Positions 16,412 through 26,323 of a stretch of 37,618 nucleotides of DNA are shown here, piece after piece (position 1 is the stretch's first letter; every line of letters starts with the position of its first letter). The stretch is from a virus. The stretch is from IMG/VR virus record IMGVR_UViG_3300041964_000171, positions 1-37,618 of that record; one strand, written 5' to 3'. The translations under genes and the position numbers were made by a program. The notes beneath the pieces are model-generated. The model was not told the DNA's origin and searched no databases. It saw only the letters and a program-made list of their open reading frames with translations.

Positions 16412-16831
16412 TCACGCCAGCCGTGGGGTTTTCAGGACGGAAAGCCAGCCGCGCCGGCCTCGCAGTCGAGTTGCGCGCCGATGCCGCGCGCCATGTCATG
16501 CAGCAGGGCAGATTGGCCGTCAGCTCAGGCAGCGCCCTGCCGCCTCGCCGCCCGCCAGGAAGACAAGCAGCGTCTTTTCGCCGCGGCTTGTGATGATCTC
16601 CAGGCAGGATCGCGATGCTCGGCCTCCACCAGGGAATACTCACCGGCCTCGAGACCGGCTTCGATGTCGGCGATGTCGTGGCCGCCGTCTCCGCACGCCG
16701 CCTCGAGCCAGGCGCGGCAGCGGGGGCTCACGGAGGCGGCGCCGCCTGGACGGGCGCCTGCTCCAGCGGTCCAGCAGCGCCCGGTGATCGGCGGAGCGCT
16801 CGGGGACCAGCGCGATGTTCCCGCCGATCAC
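16412..16831 (-). CDS. Conserved phage hypothetical protein (frameshifted)
   Basis: Starts at GTG 16831 (VIGGNIALVPERS), overlapping the previous stop as GTGA. Reading across indels gives an acyltransferase-sized protein of ~140 residues: IADIEAGLEAGEYSLVEAEH, LEIITSRGEKTLLVFLAGGEAAG, LHDMARGIGAQLDCE, GRRGWLSVLK. The pattern (work/quality score strand, GG-containing turn, RGW..VL end) recurs in podovirus genomes between tail and internal virion genes; its biochemical role is not known to me. At least three frame changes occur, two of them in short homopolymers. Confidence 0.55.
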
Positions 16832-16956
16832 TCGGCCTCGATGATGTTGCTGCGGTCGGCAGCTCGAAGCGGAACACCTCGCCCGCGGCGTCCGGCGGCG
16901 CGGAAGCCGATTGTCGGCCCGGCGAAGCGCGCCTCGTCGATGGGGACTTCCTTCAT
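16828..16956 (-). CDS. Small phage protein MKEVPIDE...
   Basis: 42 residues in one frame, starting at ATG 16956 and ending NIIEAE at 16828. The middle reads better in a neighbouring frame (APDAAGEVFRFELP), so two compensating indels are likely and the true product is about 45 residues. It overlaps both neighbours (ATGA upstream, GTGA downstream), typical of a compact phage operon. Function unknown. Confidence 0.5.
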   Translation of the reverse strand: MKEVPIDEARFAGPTIGFRAAGRRGRGVPLRAADRSNIIEAE

Positions 16957-17161
16957 ACCGCCTCCGTGGTGACGGGACGCCGAGTCCGACACCGCGATCC
17001 GCCGGCGCGAGCCGTTGGGCGTGGTCACGATCAGCCGCTCGCCGGGCCCCAGCTCCACATCCGCCCCGCGCCTCCGCATGCGCCCAGCTCGCCCCGCGAT
17101 CAGCGCGAACGCCCGCGAGAACACGCGGCCTCATAGGTCCGCTCCGTGTGGGCAGGTTCAT
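16953..17161 (-). CDS. Small phage morphogenesis-region protein (frameshifted)
   Basis: Begins MNLPTRSGP at ATG 17161 with a strong purine-rich ribosome site (GAGAGGGGGAG). One indel later the frame gives YEAACSRAFALIAGRAGRMRRRGADVELG, PGERLIVTTPNGSRRRIAVSDSAS, ending VTTEAV at 16953 with an ATGA overlap to the next gene. About 70 residues, no recognised domain. The start is well supported; the internal frame change is inferred from continuity of sense. Confidence 0.45.
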
Positions 17162-17253
17162 CGCTCCCCCTCTCCCGCCGACGCCGCGGGCCACTCAAGG
17201 TTGACTCCAACGGGAACAGAACAGAAAACGCCGGCTCGATCCGGCTGCTACCC

Positions 17254-17635
17254 ATGTTCCTGCGCTTCGTCATCACTGAGCTGCACTGGGCCTCGGGACG
17301 CAGGAGCGCGTGTTTCCCGCGGCCTACGAACTCCTGGGAGACGATGATGTGTGCGAATACGATAGCGCGCGCCTGCTCCGGAGCTTGGTCTGGTTCAGGA
17401 TCCACCTGCCGAAGCCCAAACGCTTCACCGTTTCCCGCTGGTCCGGGGCGGCTGACTGGCCTTAAGCTGGTTCAAGGACGACGCGCGCGAACACATCGCG
17501 CGCGCCCGCGAATGGCGGAGATCGTCACGGCCAACGGCCTGCTGGTCGAGGTCCTCAAGACCCGGCGGCCGGGCTATGTCGTCTATGAGACGCCTTCCAG
17601 GTTGTGGCCTACCCGTTCGGGGACACGCCTGCTGA
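17254..17635 (+). pseudogene. Plus-strand accessory gene, conserved hypothetical (frameshifted)
   Basis: Starts MFLRFVITEL at 17254. After one indel it reads RVFPAAYELLGDDDVCEYDSARLLRSLVWF, then IHLPKPKRFTVSRWSG, LSWFKDDAREHIARAREMAEI, LLVEVLKTRRPGYVVYEDAFQVVAYP. This matches a widespread hypothetical family (FLRF... G.F..AY.L... L.WF...LP.P...WFK..A... V.YED..QV.A.P) of unknown function. It faces against the phage operon and has a TTGACT -35-like hexamer about 55 bases upstream, so it looks like an independently expressed cargo gene. Confidence 0.6.
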
Positions 17636-17820
17636 CGTGGAGGGTCAGCGCGCCGATAGGAGCGCGTTTTCGCTCTCGGTCTGGATTTTCGCTGACCGTC
17701 CGGTCTCCGCGGCAAATACGCTGCCGTTCGACCGTCGATGGAACATGCCGCGACTGGCAGGTTCGAGGAGGGCGCTAGTCGCGCTGTCGAGGGAACAATC
17801 GGCATGAAGGCATGTACACC

Positions 17821-18147
17821 ATGACCAGCAAGATCACGTCACTTCTGCATCGCTTCCGCTTTGGTCTGACCCTTCTTTCGTCCTCGCTCAGGGTAAGAGC
17901 AGGATCGCGGCCAAGGCAAAGGCGCCAACAAAGGCGACCTCATCTTCAACAACCGCGGCGAGTGCGAGAGCACCCTCAAGCAGCTGCGGAACGATGGTCG
18001 TAAGTCTCACCTCGACGGGCGCGCTCTCAATGTGCTGAACCCGATCCTGAACATCACCTGCGACGTGGTCACCGATCCGGAGACCAACAGACCGTCTTCG
18101 TGATCACCCAGGAAGTTCGGGCCGCTCTCGAAGCCCTGAAGGATTAA
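17821..18147 (+). pseudogene. Plus-strand exported hypothetical protein (frameshifted)
   Basis: ATG 17821 begins MTSKITSLLHRFRFGLTLLSSS, a plausible signal peptide. After an indel at a GGG the frame gives AKGANKGDLIFNNRGECEST, LKQLRNDGRKSHLDGRALN, VLNPILNITCDVVTDPET, and after another TVFVITQEVRAALEALKD, stop 18147. About 110 residues with two Cys. No family recognised. It lies with the gene at 17254 as a two-gene plus-strand insertion within the minus-strand structural operon. Confidence 0.5.
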
Positions 18148-18222
18148 GCGACACGGCTCGGGGGGCAGGGTCTGGGCCCCCGCCCCCCGACACCTCCCGA
18201 ACCCGACGCGGCGTAGGCAGCC

Positions 18223-19715
18223 TCATCGCTCTCCCCTCCCCCGCAGCTCCAGCCGCATCCGGCCGATGCGCCAGTCCGCCAGCCGCGCGCCGGTGAAGCG
18301 CACGCTGATCTGGCGTCCGCTGATCCGTACCGGGCGTGGGGTTCTTCAGCGTATAGGGCCCGGCCGTGGTCTCCGGCCCGTTCGGGATAGGTCCGCGCCT
18401 TGAGCGTCGCCGTGACGTCGCCCTGCGTACGCTCGTCGGGGATCAGCTGCAGCGCCTGCATCACGCGCTGGCCCTGCCCGATCTCGATGGGCCCCGTCTC
18501 CACGAACGGCGCCTCGCCGTCGTAGTTCAGCCCCGTCTCGTGCTCATAGATCCGGCCGTCGCCGCCCACCATCAGCGGGTTGGCGAAGGTGCCCTTGCCC
18601 GTCCCGCAGGTCCGCCCCACCGCGCCGCCGATCCGTCCGATGTTCCAGTGGTTCTCGCGGTAGTTCCAGCTCACATAGCTGTCGATCTCGTTGCCGCGCC
18701 GGACGGATAGAGCCACCAGACCTCCGAATGGGTCGACAGCGTGAAGGCCGAGACCTTGGACCTCTGCTGGTCGTTCATCCGGCCAAAGACGAAGTCGCCA
18801 CCTCGCAGTCCAGCCGCCGCGTCAGCCCGTCGTAGAGGTGGAAAGCCGTCGCGCCCCATCCACACGGCGAACTGGTCGATCACCGCCACCGCCTGCTGGC
18901 TGATCGCCCCGCAGCCCGTGCCGATCCGCTCGAACTGATAGACCGCCGGATAGCCCACGAAGCGCGCCACATGCGCGTCCACGTCCGTCACCAGCAGCAC
19001 CACGCCCGCCACCCGCGCGCCCTGCATCAGCTGGCCGGGCGTCTGCAGCTCCTCGTCGCCCGCCTGGTTCAGCGCCGTGGGGACCCAGCTCGTGTTGTTC
19101 TGGAAGTCGCTCCACTGCACCCGGCGCGGGTTGCCCCCCGCGCCCAGCGCGAACAGGAACCGCTCCTCCGACACGATCAGCGAACGGCAGCCGGTCGGCG
19201 CGCCGGCCAGCGGCGCCGCCGGCGTGGCGCCGTTCCCCGTCCATTGCACCAGCCGCCCGTCCTTGGACGACACGCCCACGAGGAACTCGCCCCAGGTGTC
19301 CAGCGTCCAGACCGTGGCCTCGGTATAGACGCCCAGGTCCGGCCGCGGCGTGCCGTAGGTGTGGGCGCCGTACACGCCCGCGCCGTAGCCCGTCTTCACC
19401 GCCGCGTCCGGGATTGCCCACCGCCAGCCCCGCGGGGCTGATGTCGGCCAGCACGCCCGCCTCGTTCATCCGGTACAGGCCCGAGTGGGTGCCGATCGCG
19501 ATGTTGCGGTTCCCGCCGTTGTCCCGCCAGGTGAGGATCGCGCGCGCCTTGCCCGCGACTGGCGCCGCCTGCTTCGCGCGGACCTGCCACCCGCCGATGG
19601 GGCGCACGGTCCTGTCCGTGAAGCGCACGAGGTGTCCGTCACGCCAGCGGCCCTTGGCCTCGTAGGCCGTGCCGTTGCGGTAGATGCCGGGCGGGGGCGC
19701 GATGGTCTGGAGCAT
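18223..19715 (-). CDS. Phage tail/DNA-stabilisation structural protein (frameshifted)
   Basis: About 500 residues starting MLQTIAPPPGIYRNGTAYEAKGRW at ATG 19715. Segments in order: RDGHLVRFTDRTVRPIGGW, AILTWRDNGGNRNIAIGTHSGLY, (shift near 19415) YGAHTYGTPRPDLG, TLDTWGEFLVGVSSKDGRLVQW, VQWSDFQNNTSWVP, LLVTDVDAHVARFVGYPAVYQFERI, (shift near 18840) VFGRMNDQQRSKVSAF, EVWWLYPSG, VSWNYRENHWNIGR, ending MRLELRGRGER at 18223. Beta-propeller-like repeats and this N-terminus are typical of short-tailed phage tail-tube or packaged-DNA-stabilisation (P22 gp10-like) proteins. It is located between connector and internal virion genes. Confidence 0.65.
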
Positions 19716-19768
19716 GGCCCCCCCTTGCTGTTCTTGATACTGGGCCGACCGTCCGGCATTCCCCCGGC

Positions 19769-20713
19769 ATGGGTCGAATTCTCTACCTGACGCTCCCCGC
19801 CCCGACTGCGAGGGGCGGCGTGAAGATGGCCTTTCGCCACGTGGAGGCCCTGCAGCGCCTTGGCCATGACGCCGCGGTGACGCTGCGGCCGGGACGGCAG
19901 CCGCCGCATTGGTTCAGCCACTCCGCGCCGATCGTCGATATCGAGGGTCCCTCAGGACCCGGACCGGACGACATCATCGTCTTCCCGGAGGACACCTACG
20001 CGAACCTCACGGCCCTGGCCGGCCACCCGGCTCGAAAGGTCGTTTTCTGTCAGAACCACTATTACGCGTGTCGCGGCGTCACCCGAATCCCGCTGGAGCG
20101 GCTTCGCGGGTTTGAGGGCTTCATGGCCTGCAGCCTGACCGTCGCCGACTGGCTGCGAAACCGCTTCCCGGGCCGGAAGGTCGAGCTGGTGCCGGCCTTC
20201 GCCGACGAGACCGTGTTCCGCCCGGCTCCAAAGCGGCCCGCCATCGCCTGTGCGCCGCGCAAGCGCCGGGACGAAGCCACCTACCTCCATGACCTCTTCC
20301 GCTGGACCTTTCCGCGCCGTGCCGACCTGCCTTGGGTGACGCTGGAGGACGTCCCCGAACACCAGGTCGCCGATACGCTGGGAACCTCCGCCATCCTGCT
20401 TTCGCTGAGCCACCTTGAGGGCCTGGGCCTTCTCCCGCTCGAAGCCATGGCCTCCGATTGCCTCGTCGCCGGCTTCACAGGCCATGGCGGCAAGGAATAC
20501 GCGACGCCTGAGAACGGCTTCTGGGCCGAAGACCCCGAGGGCGTGGTGCAGGCGCTCGGCGCCGCCGCGGATCTCTACGCCCGAGGCGGCCCGGCCAGAG
20601 ACGCCAAGATCAGCGCCGGCCGGGCGACGGCGGCCAAGTGGTCGCGGTCGGCCATGGAGGAGGCTCTAGGCGCCTTCTTCGCCCCGATGATGAGCCCCGC
20701 GGGACGGGGCTAG
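19769..20713 (+). CDS. GT4-type glycosyltransferase, intact
   Basis: 314 residues in one frame. N-terminal Rossmann-like half (RILYLTLPAPTARGGVKMAFRHVEAL), then FPEDTYANLTALAG and VVFCQNHYYACRG, and the C-terminal donor-binding half with E-x7-E at Glu217-Glu225 (HLEGLGLLPLEAMASD), the GT-B retaining glycosyltransferase signature. It lies on the plus strand, divergent from the tail gene at 19715 (53-base gap) and convergent with the SPRY-like gene. As cargo within a phage structural operon it may modify the host surface or virion glycans (inference). The stop is followed by GC-rich inverted repeats (20694-20760) that could terminate transcription. Confidence 0.82.
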   Translation: MGRILYLTLPAPTARGGVKMAFRHVEALQRLGHDAAVTLRPGRQPPHWFSHSAPIVDIEGPSGPGPDDIIVFPEDTYANLTALAGHPARKVVFCQNHYYACRGVTRIPLERLRGFEGFMACSLTVADWLRNRFPGRKVELVPAFADETVFRPAPKRPAIACAPRKRRDEATYLHDLFRWTFPRRADLPWVTLEDVPEHQVADTLGTSAILLSLSHLEGLGLLPLEAMASDCLVAGFTGHGGKEYATPENGFWAEDPEGVVQALGAAADLYARGGPARDAKISAGRATAAKWSRSAMEEALGAFFAPMMSPAGRG

Positions 20714-20850
20714 CGGGCCCGCGCGGGCACAGCGCCCGTGGCCCCGGGCGGGAGGGCCGTTTCTCTGGCGGGGGCCGTTCGCCCGCTCACTCGCCCTATG
20801 TCTCTCCGGCCGCTCTGGATCGACATCTGCCGTAGCCGAACCGGCAAGCT

Positions 20851-21447
20851 TCACCCCCAGGGGGCAAAGCCCGATGGGAGAGCATAGGCGAAGGTCGCTT
20901 GGCTAAGGTTGGCCCTTAGCTGCTGCCCCGAAACTCCAATTGTCACGGCCGGGTGGATGCGAACGCCCGCACCAGCGGCCGGTGAAAAGTCGATCCCGCC
21001 GATGGCGGTCGCTGGATCGCTTCCGTCGGCGTTCCACAACCCACCGTTGACGCGTACCCAGAAGGTCCTGGCCGACAAATCCAGTGCGAAGCCGACACTC
21101 GCCGCATCGCTCGCAAGCCCGCTTAAAACGGCCACCTGGTTAACCCGCACCTCTCCAGTCGGGCGGTACGCGACACCCCCAGTTGCCAGCGATATCAGCG
21201 CTTCTTCCATCGACTTTGCGGCCGTGGCGAATCCCATGTTCGCGCCCGTAGTGGTGGCGCCTAGATTTGCGATCTCGAAGTAGAATTTGCCCCCGCTTCT
21301 CCCCGTGATGGCACGCACCGAGGCTCCGGGCGTGGGCGTCGCATTTCGGGTGGCGAGCCGATTTCCCTAGGACAGGGCGATACCGATGGACTTGTCCGCA
21401 GAGTTGAAAGCTCCGGCCCCGCCGCCCCCCCCGCCGGCCAACGCCAT
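20851..21447 (-). CDS. SPRY-like domain tail protein (one frameshift)
   Basis: Starts MALAGGGGGGAG at 21447 and is interrupted at 21368 by one extra base; the sequence continues NRLATRNATPTPGASVRAITG in the next frame to 20851. The remaining ~155 residues look like a SPRY/B30.2-like beta-sandwich: GKFYFEIANLG, MGFATAAKS, SVGFALDLSARTFWVRVNGG, TIGVSGQQLRANLSQATFAY. Such domains occur in phage tail and fibre proteins, where they mediate binding. Preceded closely by the tail-fibre-like gene. Confidence 0.6.
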
Positions 21448-21458
21448 TACCGCCCCCG

Positions 21459-22264
21459 TCACGAGAGCCCCGCGCCGGACACGATCCACTGGTTCGCGCC
21501 GATCTTCTGGATGGACGCCAGGCCCGCCGCGGAAAGCGAGCGCTGGCCGGTCAGCGTGGTGCCCGCCCAGTACAGCGCGACGCCCCCGGCCGGCGCGATC
21601 AGCACCGTGCCCGCCAGGTTGACGATCAGGACGACCGTTCCGTCCGGCAACAGCAGGTTGCCGTCGTCGGGGATGCCGACCTGGATCAGCCCCCCGTTGC
21701 CGTACTGGATCGTGCCGCCGGCGTCGGCGCCCTGGACGGTGGTGTTTCCGGTGATGCCGCGCGGCGGGGCGCCCCGGAAGCCGAAATCGAGTTGGTGGGT
21801 GGGCGCAAATTACTGGTCGCCCTGAGGCCGCTCTCGATCTGCACGATGCCGGTGTCACGCTTGATCTGGAGCGGGCGGCCCAAATACAGGCCGCCGTCGC
21901 TATAGCGGTACACATCCCAGTCGCTGCCGACGTTTCCGCCGCTTTCCGGGGAGGCCTCGGCCCCCCATTGCCACCGCAGAACACCCGCCGTCTGAGCACG
22001 GTAGACCCGCAGAGTTCCGGCGGCGCCGGAGGAGTTGACGGCCGTAAAGGTGGGGCTGTCGCCCGTCCCCAGCCCGAGGTTCGCCCGCGCGCCCGCGGCC
22101 GTCGTCGCGTTCGTGCCGCCCTTGGACACCAGCAGCGTGCCGCCCACGCCGAACAGCGCGTCGAGGCTGTCGAAGTTGAGGTTGAGCTTGGCGCCCCAGG
22201 TGTCGGACGAGGCGCCGACCTCGATCTTGGTCAGCGCCAGGTTGGCGGTGAAGGTGTCGGCCAT
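21459..22264 (-). CDS. Tail-fibre-like protein (one frameshift)
   Basis: About 268 residues beginning MADTFTANLALTKIEVGASSDTWGAKLN, the usual start of phage proteins handling a time- or sample-grid-like tail fibre (NLxLTKPExGxSxxTWGxKLN). Further: GGTNATTAAGARANLGLG, a classic fibre repeat, and WDVYRYSDGGLYLGRPLQIKR. A shift near 21800 moves to the frame ending DGTVVLIVNLAGTVLIAPAGG and IQKIGANQWIVSGAGLS at 21459. It probably forms part of the receptor-binding apparatus. Confidence 0.7.
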
Positions 22265-22273
22265 GATGGGCTC

Positions 22274-22670
22274 CTAGCCGTACAGCGGGTCTTCGTGGGC
22301 CCGCCCGCGCAGGCTCACGTCCAGCTCGAGGGGGCCGACCGCGCGTCCCTTGCCGTAGATCGTCCGCACGCCGTCCCACGCCTTGGCCAGGCCGCGTTCG
22401 GCCATCACCTGGGCCTCGGCGTCGATCAGGAAGCCCTGGGCCTCCACCAGCGTCGCGTGGAGGTAGAGGTTCGGAAACAGCGTCAGCAGCGTGTTGGTCG
22501 GGCGCCGCGTTCGAGAGCCGGAACGGCGCGGCCAGCGTGGTCTGCCGCTCGATCTGCGGGTTGAACCCGGCTTCGGCCAGCGCGATCCAGTCGGCGATGC
22601 GCGGCTGGCCTTCGCGGTTGATCCAGTCGGCGACCGCCCCCTGGAGCTCGGCGTATGTCGAGATGGCCAA
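22274..22670 (-). CDS. Phage adaptor / head-tail connector protein (one frameshift)
   Basis: Starts MAISTYAELQGAVADWINREG at ATG 22670, with RIADWIALAEAGFNPQIERQ typical of phage adaptor proteins that join portal and tail. After FRLSN one base in a CCC run shifts the frame; the continuation reads TLLTLFPNLYLHATLVEAQGF, MAERGLAKAWDGVRTIYGKG and ends HEDPLYG at 22274. About 132 residues, close to family size. Confidence 0.7.
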
Positions 22671-22697
22671 GGGGCGGCCTCCTTCCTGGTGTTCGGC

Positions 22698-23232
22698 CTA
22701 GCGCTTGGCCGCGCGGTCTGCGGCGGCGTTGCTGTCGCGGGCGGCCTGGGCGCGCTGCGGGTCGCGCAGCACGGGACCGGCCAGGGTCACGACCTCGCGC
22801 TCGTCAGCCGCCTGGGGCGTCAGGCGGGCGACCTCGGTCTCCGCCTCACGCCGGGGCTGGGCCGCGGCGCGCAGCGCCGGGTCGCCGGCGCCGCCGGTGA
22901 CGGGGCTGACCAGGCGGTTGGCCGCCTCGCCCTCGAAGCGGTCGGCGCTCCAGTTCGCCTTGTCCTCGGCCGGCACGCGGGCCTCGAACTCCGCCAGGGA
23001 GTCGAAGATCCGGGCCTGGCCGTTGGCCGTGTGGTAGAGCCACTTCGGCCACTCCTGATAGCCGGCGTAGACGCTGGTGGTGACGACGGACGCCTCGTCG
23101 TTGACGGGCTCCACCAGCCGGGTGGTGCGCTCGATCAGCCGCCTGCGCCTCGGCTTCGGCCGTGCGGCGCGCCTCGTCCACGGCGGCCTTCTTCTGCGCC
23201 CGCTGGGGCGCGGTCTCTCGGGTCTCGGCCAT
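22698..23232 (-). CDS. Phage head-region hypothetical protein (one frameshift)
   Basis: About 178 residues. Begins MAETRETAPQRAQKKAAVDEA (ATG 23232); a frame change near 23140 leads to RLIERTTRLVEPVNDEASVV, YAGYQEWPKWLYHTANGQARIFDS, LAEFEARVPAEDKANW, and an Ala/Arg-rich C-terminus to 22698. The YxxWPKWLYH part recalls small proteins encoded just behind P22-type coat genes. Function unknown. Confidence 0.55.
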
Positions 23233-23299
23233 GACGGCCTCCTTCGGTTTTCAGAGGGGAGAAGCGGCGGCGAGCGGGGCGCGCCCGCCGCCGTTACGA

Positions 23300-24528
23300 T
23301 CAGGCCGTGCCGGACAGGCGCGCGCCCTGGCGGGGGTCCACCACCTTGAGGCCGTAGAGGAGGTCCCATCGGTGGGTGTGGAGGTCGTTCACCCCGTCGG
23401 AGAACCTCCAGTAGCGGATGGTCAGGCCGGTATCGGGATCGGTCGCATAGTCGGACTCCCCGACATAGGGCTTGACCAGCTTGGCCGAGGCCATGGTGAT
23501 CGCGTCCGGCGTGAGCACCAGGCTCTGCGGATTGATCTCGTTGGCCCCGCCCATCCAGCTCAGCGCCGCGCCGTTGGCCGGCGCCGCCGAGGCGTTCTGA
23601 TAGGCGCCGGAGGTCACGATCGGCGGATAGACCGAGACCGTGGCCTGCCCCCGCCCCGTCCGCGGTGACGTTGGCCAGAACCGTGAACTGCTGCGGGAAG
23701 TCCAGGATCTGCATCGTCTGCGGATTGACCGCCATCACGCCCGCGATGCTGAACACGTCGCCGCGCTTGATGGTGGCGTTCGCGCCCACGCCGGCCAGCA
23801 CCAGGGTCTGGCGCATGTCCCCCTTCACCGCCGTGTAGGCCGAGGTCTGGTTGGCGCCGGCGATCGTGCCCGCATTGGCCGCGCGCGAGCCGTTGACGTG
23901 GTTGACCACGCTCTGGCTCATGTACGGGGTCACGCCGCCGATGTCGGGCAGCACCGGCCTTTTCCAGCGCGTTCTCGGCCGTCCCGCGCTGGGCGTAGAG
24001 GCCGGTGAAGTTGCTGACCAGGCCGTAGTGGTCGTTGGGCGACAGCAGCGCGAAGCGGTCGTCGGTGGGCACGGCCAGGTTGTCCAGCCGCTTGGGCGCC
24101 AGCAGGAAGTCGGACGCGCTGTTGACCACCTGGCCCGGCGTGCCGACCCAGTTGTTGAACTCGGCGTACAGCCCGTGGATGTTGGAATCCACGTCCTGCG
24201 CCAGCTTGCCCATCGCGCTGTTCAGCGTGCGCGACTTCAGCAGGGCGTCGACGCTCAGCGTCTCCTCCAGCGAGTTGAACTGGATGTCGATGCCCGACTG
24301 GCGGTCGATCTTCACCGCCGTCTCGCCCTCGATCACGTCCTGGATGGCCACGACGGGACCGTTGCGGATCAGGAACTGCGGCGGCCGCTTGACCGTCACG
24401 GTGTCGCCGACCTGCTTGAACTCCTTGGTGAACTTGCCGTTGATCTTCTTGGCGGCGACGATCTTGTTCTTGAGCACCGCCAGGGAGGCGTTCGCGAACA
24501 CCTTGGGCGTCAGTAGTGCGTTGGCCAC
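23300..24528 (-). CDS. Major capsid protein, P22 coat family (frameshifted)
   Basis: About 410 residues. The first ~190 are in one frame from ATG 24528: MANALLTPKVFANASLAVLKN, VGDTVTVKRPPQF, EETLSVDALLKSRTLNSAMG. A shift in the GGCC region near 23955 leads to LPDIGGVTPYMSQSVVNHVNG and DVFSIAGVMAVNPQT. Another near 23650 leads to PPIVTSGAYQN, NPQSLVLTPDAITMASAKLV, and RWDLLYGLKVVDP, stop 23300. The start, the central 'MAVNP(Q/K)T' region and the C-terminal 'RIDILYG' type end fit the P22 gp5-like coat family. It follows the scaffold gene by 26 bases. Confidence 0.85.
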
Positions 24529-24554
24529 GGGTGTGGTCCTTTTCTGGAAAGGGG

Positions 24555-25448
24555 TTAGCCCTTCGCGCCGCGCTTCTTCAGGATGGCTTCGAACTGGGCG
24601 AAGTCACCGTTGGCCGCTTTGCTGAGGCTGAGCGCTCCCGCGCCGGCGGATCCGCCGGGCCGGGGAGCGGGTCTGATCTCTTGCTGCTGTTGCAGCCCCA
24701 GGCGCTTCCGCAGCGACTTGACCTCCTGCTCGAGGCTGTACGCGCGGTGCAGGACCTTGATGCTGCGAGGGTCGGTCTGGGCCGTGAGCTCCTGCGGGCT
24801 GACCCCGAACTCGCTGTGCGCATAGTCCGTCAGCTTGTCGCCGAGCTCCGGCCCCCATCCCTTGATGCCCCTGCGGGGGTCGGCCAGCACCGCCTCGCGT
24901 TCCTGGACGGCGGACAGGAACGCGTGCTGTCGCCATTCAGCGCGGGACTGCTGCGCCTGGTGGAGGTCTCCGCCGGCCTTCTGCACGGCGTCCTTCAACT
25001 GCTCGCGCTGGCGCCAGAGGCGCTGCGCGTCGTGGGGGCTCTCCGCCTCCAGGGCGTCCCAGTCGACCTCGTCGAACGCCCTCACCTGCTCCTGCAGGAT
25101 CTGGACGCGCGCGACCAGCATGATCTCGTCGGCCTCGACCTGGGCGGCCGAGGCGCGCGACTGCTCGAAGGCCCGACGCTGTTCGGCCAGCTCCTGCGTC
25201 TTGCGGGTGTAGTCCGCCTGCCGCATCAGATAGGGCGCGACCTTCTTCGGGAGGCGGAGCCTTTCCCCGTCGAGGTCGAACTCGTCGTCGTCCTCCGCCG
25301 CCTCGTCCGGGTCGGGCTCGTCGGCAGCCTCTGCGGGCTCCTCGTCGGGCGCCGGGCCCAGTTCGTTCGGGTGGCGGGCCTCTTCGTCCACTCCCGCGTC
25401 CGGACGTGCGTCGTCGTCCGCCACCGGGTTGGTGTCGATATCGGTCAT
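24555..25448 (-). CDS. Phage scaffolding protein
   Basis: 297 residues, intact. A very acidic N-terminal third (Asp/Glu/Pro/Ala-rich, residues 1-60) is followed by a long helical, coiled-coil-rich centre (LMRQADYTRKTQELAEQRR, EVEADEIMLVARVQILQEQ) and a basic C-terminal tail ending AILKKRGAKG. Size, charge pattern and location directly before the coat protein gene identify the P22 gp8-like scaffold, which guides capsid assembly and then leaves. The stretch 25449-25732 upstream holds no ORF I can support. Confidence 0.8.
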   Translation of the reverse strand: MTDIDTNPVADDDARPDAGVDEEARHPNELGPAPDEEPAEAADEPDPDEAAEDDDEFDLDGERLRLPKKVAPYLMRQADYTRKTQELAEQRRAFEQSRASAAQVEADEIMLVARVQILQEQVRAFDEVDWDALEAESPHDAQRLWRQREQLKDAVQKAGGDLHQAQQSRAEWRQHAFLSAVQEREAVLADPRRGIKGWGPELGDKLTDYAHSEFGVSPQELTAQTDPRSIKVLHRAYSLEQEVKSLRKRLGLQQQQEIRPAPRPGGSAGAGALSLSKAANGDFAQFEAILKKRGAKG

Positions 25449-25732
25449 GGGATCCTCGGGGGTGGGGCCGCTGCTCAGGGGCTTGGCGGCGGGAGTTGGG
25501 CTGCGTCGGCCGCGCGCCTTCGGACGGTCGCGCGGACCGGCGCGCGCGTCGGGTGGACGGCGAGCTCAGGCGGGCTTGTGTTCTGATCCGGGTGGGGCGG
25601 AGGCGCCCGCCGCGTCCGGCTCCCGCCCGACGCAAATCAACCCGTTAGGGAAGGAGGCCCGATCCCGAGTCCTCGGTCAATGAGAACCGTCCGGCGCGTC
25701 CCCAGGATCGGCGAGCGTCAAACTCAGCGGGG

Positions 25733-26323
25733 CTACGGGTCGGTCACGCTCCCCGGCGGCAGGTTGCTCAGCCACCCGATCGCCCGCCCGGCGCAGCCGC
25801 GATCATTCCATTCGAAGTCGATCTCGGGCGGCAGCGGAAACGTCCCGCACCGCGGCTCGCCAAGCCCCATGCGCGCGCCCCCTGGCCGCGGCGTGAAGCT
25901 GATCACCCTGTCGCCCGCCGGCGCGCTCGCGTCGTGGATCGCGACCCTCGTCACCGCTCCCGGGTCGGACCAGGACGAGCGGGCGTCGCCCCGCTCCGCG
26001 AAAATCTGGCAGTCATCGTCGCTGCTGGTCACGGGCCGGTCCATGACAAAGGCGAAGCGCGTGATGCGGTCGCCGACGCGCCCGAGCAGCACCGACGCCG
26101 ACACCGCCTCCATGCCTGAGATCGGGCAGTCCATCGTCGTGACCGGGCCTTCGGCGACGACCGCCGCTGAGGGTGGCGACGAACCCGCCGGAGCCGCCTG
26201 CGCACTCGCCTCGTCGTCGTCGATCAGCGACCCGTCGGAGCAGCCGGTCGCCGCGAGGACCGTCGCCAGGACGGCCACGGCCAGCGGAGCCGCCCGTCTG
26301 ACGGGCGCCTCTCGCGGACCCAT
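25733..26323 (-). CDS. Secreted lipoprotein, paralogue of the upstream SOS gene product
   Basis: 196 residues from ATG 26323, chosen because it overlaps the previous stop (ATGA) and directly precedes a lipoprotein signal (AAPLAVAVLATVLAATGC). The mature domain aligns with the neighbouring protein along its length: CPISGMEAV, LLGRVGDRITRF, DDCQIFAERGD, FTPRPGGARMG, CGTFPLPPEIDFEWNDRGCAGRAIGWL. Four conserved Cys suggest two disulphides. No known family. Second gene of an SOS-driven operon; probably anchored in the outer membrane facing the periplasm. Confidence 0.7.
   Translation of the reverse strand: MGPREAPVRRAAPLAVAVLATVLAATGCSDGSLIDDDEASAQAAPAGSSPPSAAVVAEGPVTTMDCPISGMEAVSASVLLGRVGDRITRFAFVMDRPVTSSDDDCQIFAERGDARSSWSDPGAVTRVAIHDASAPAGDRVISFTPRPGGARMGLGEPRCGTFPLPPEIDFEWNDRGCAGRAIGWLSNLPPGSVTDP

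Noticed and set aside
17190-17235. Possible LexA box near GGGAACAGAACAG
   Set aside because: The GAAC repeats are 1 base apart rather than 7; only a -35-like TTGACT is retained as supporting evidence for the plus-strand gene.
20694-20850. Promoter or small gene between the glycosyltransferase and SPRY-like gene
   Set aside because: Only GC-rich inverted repeats are visible between two convergent genes; no ORF with a ribosome site and no U-run to call a definite terminator.
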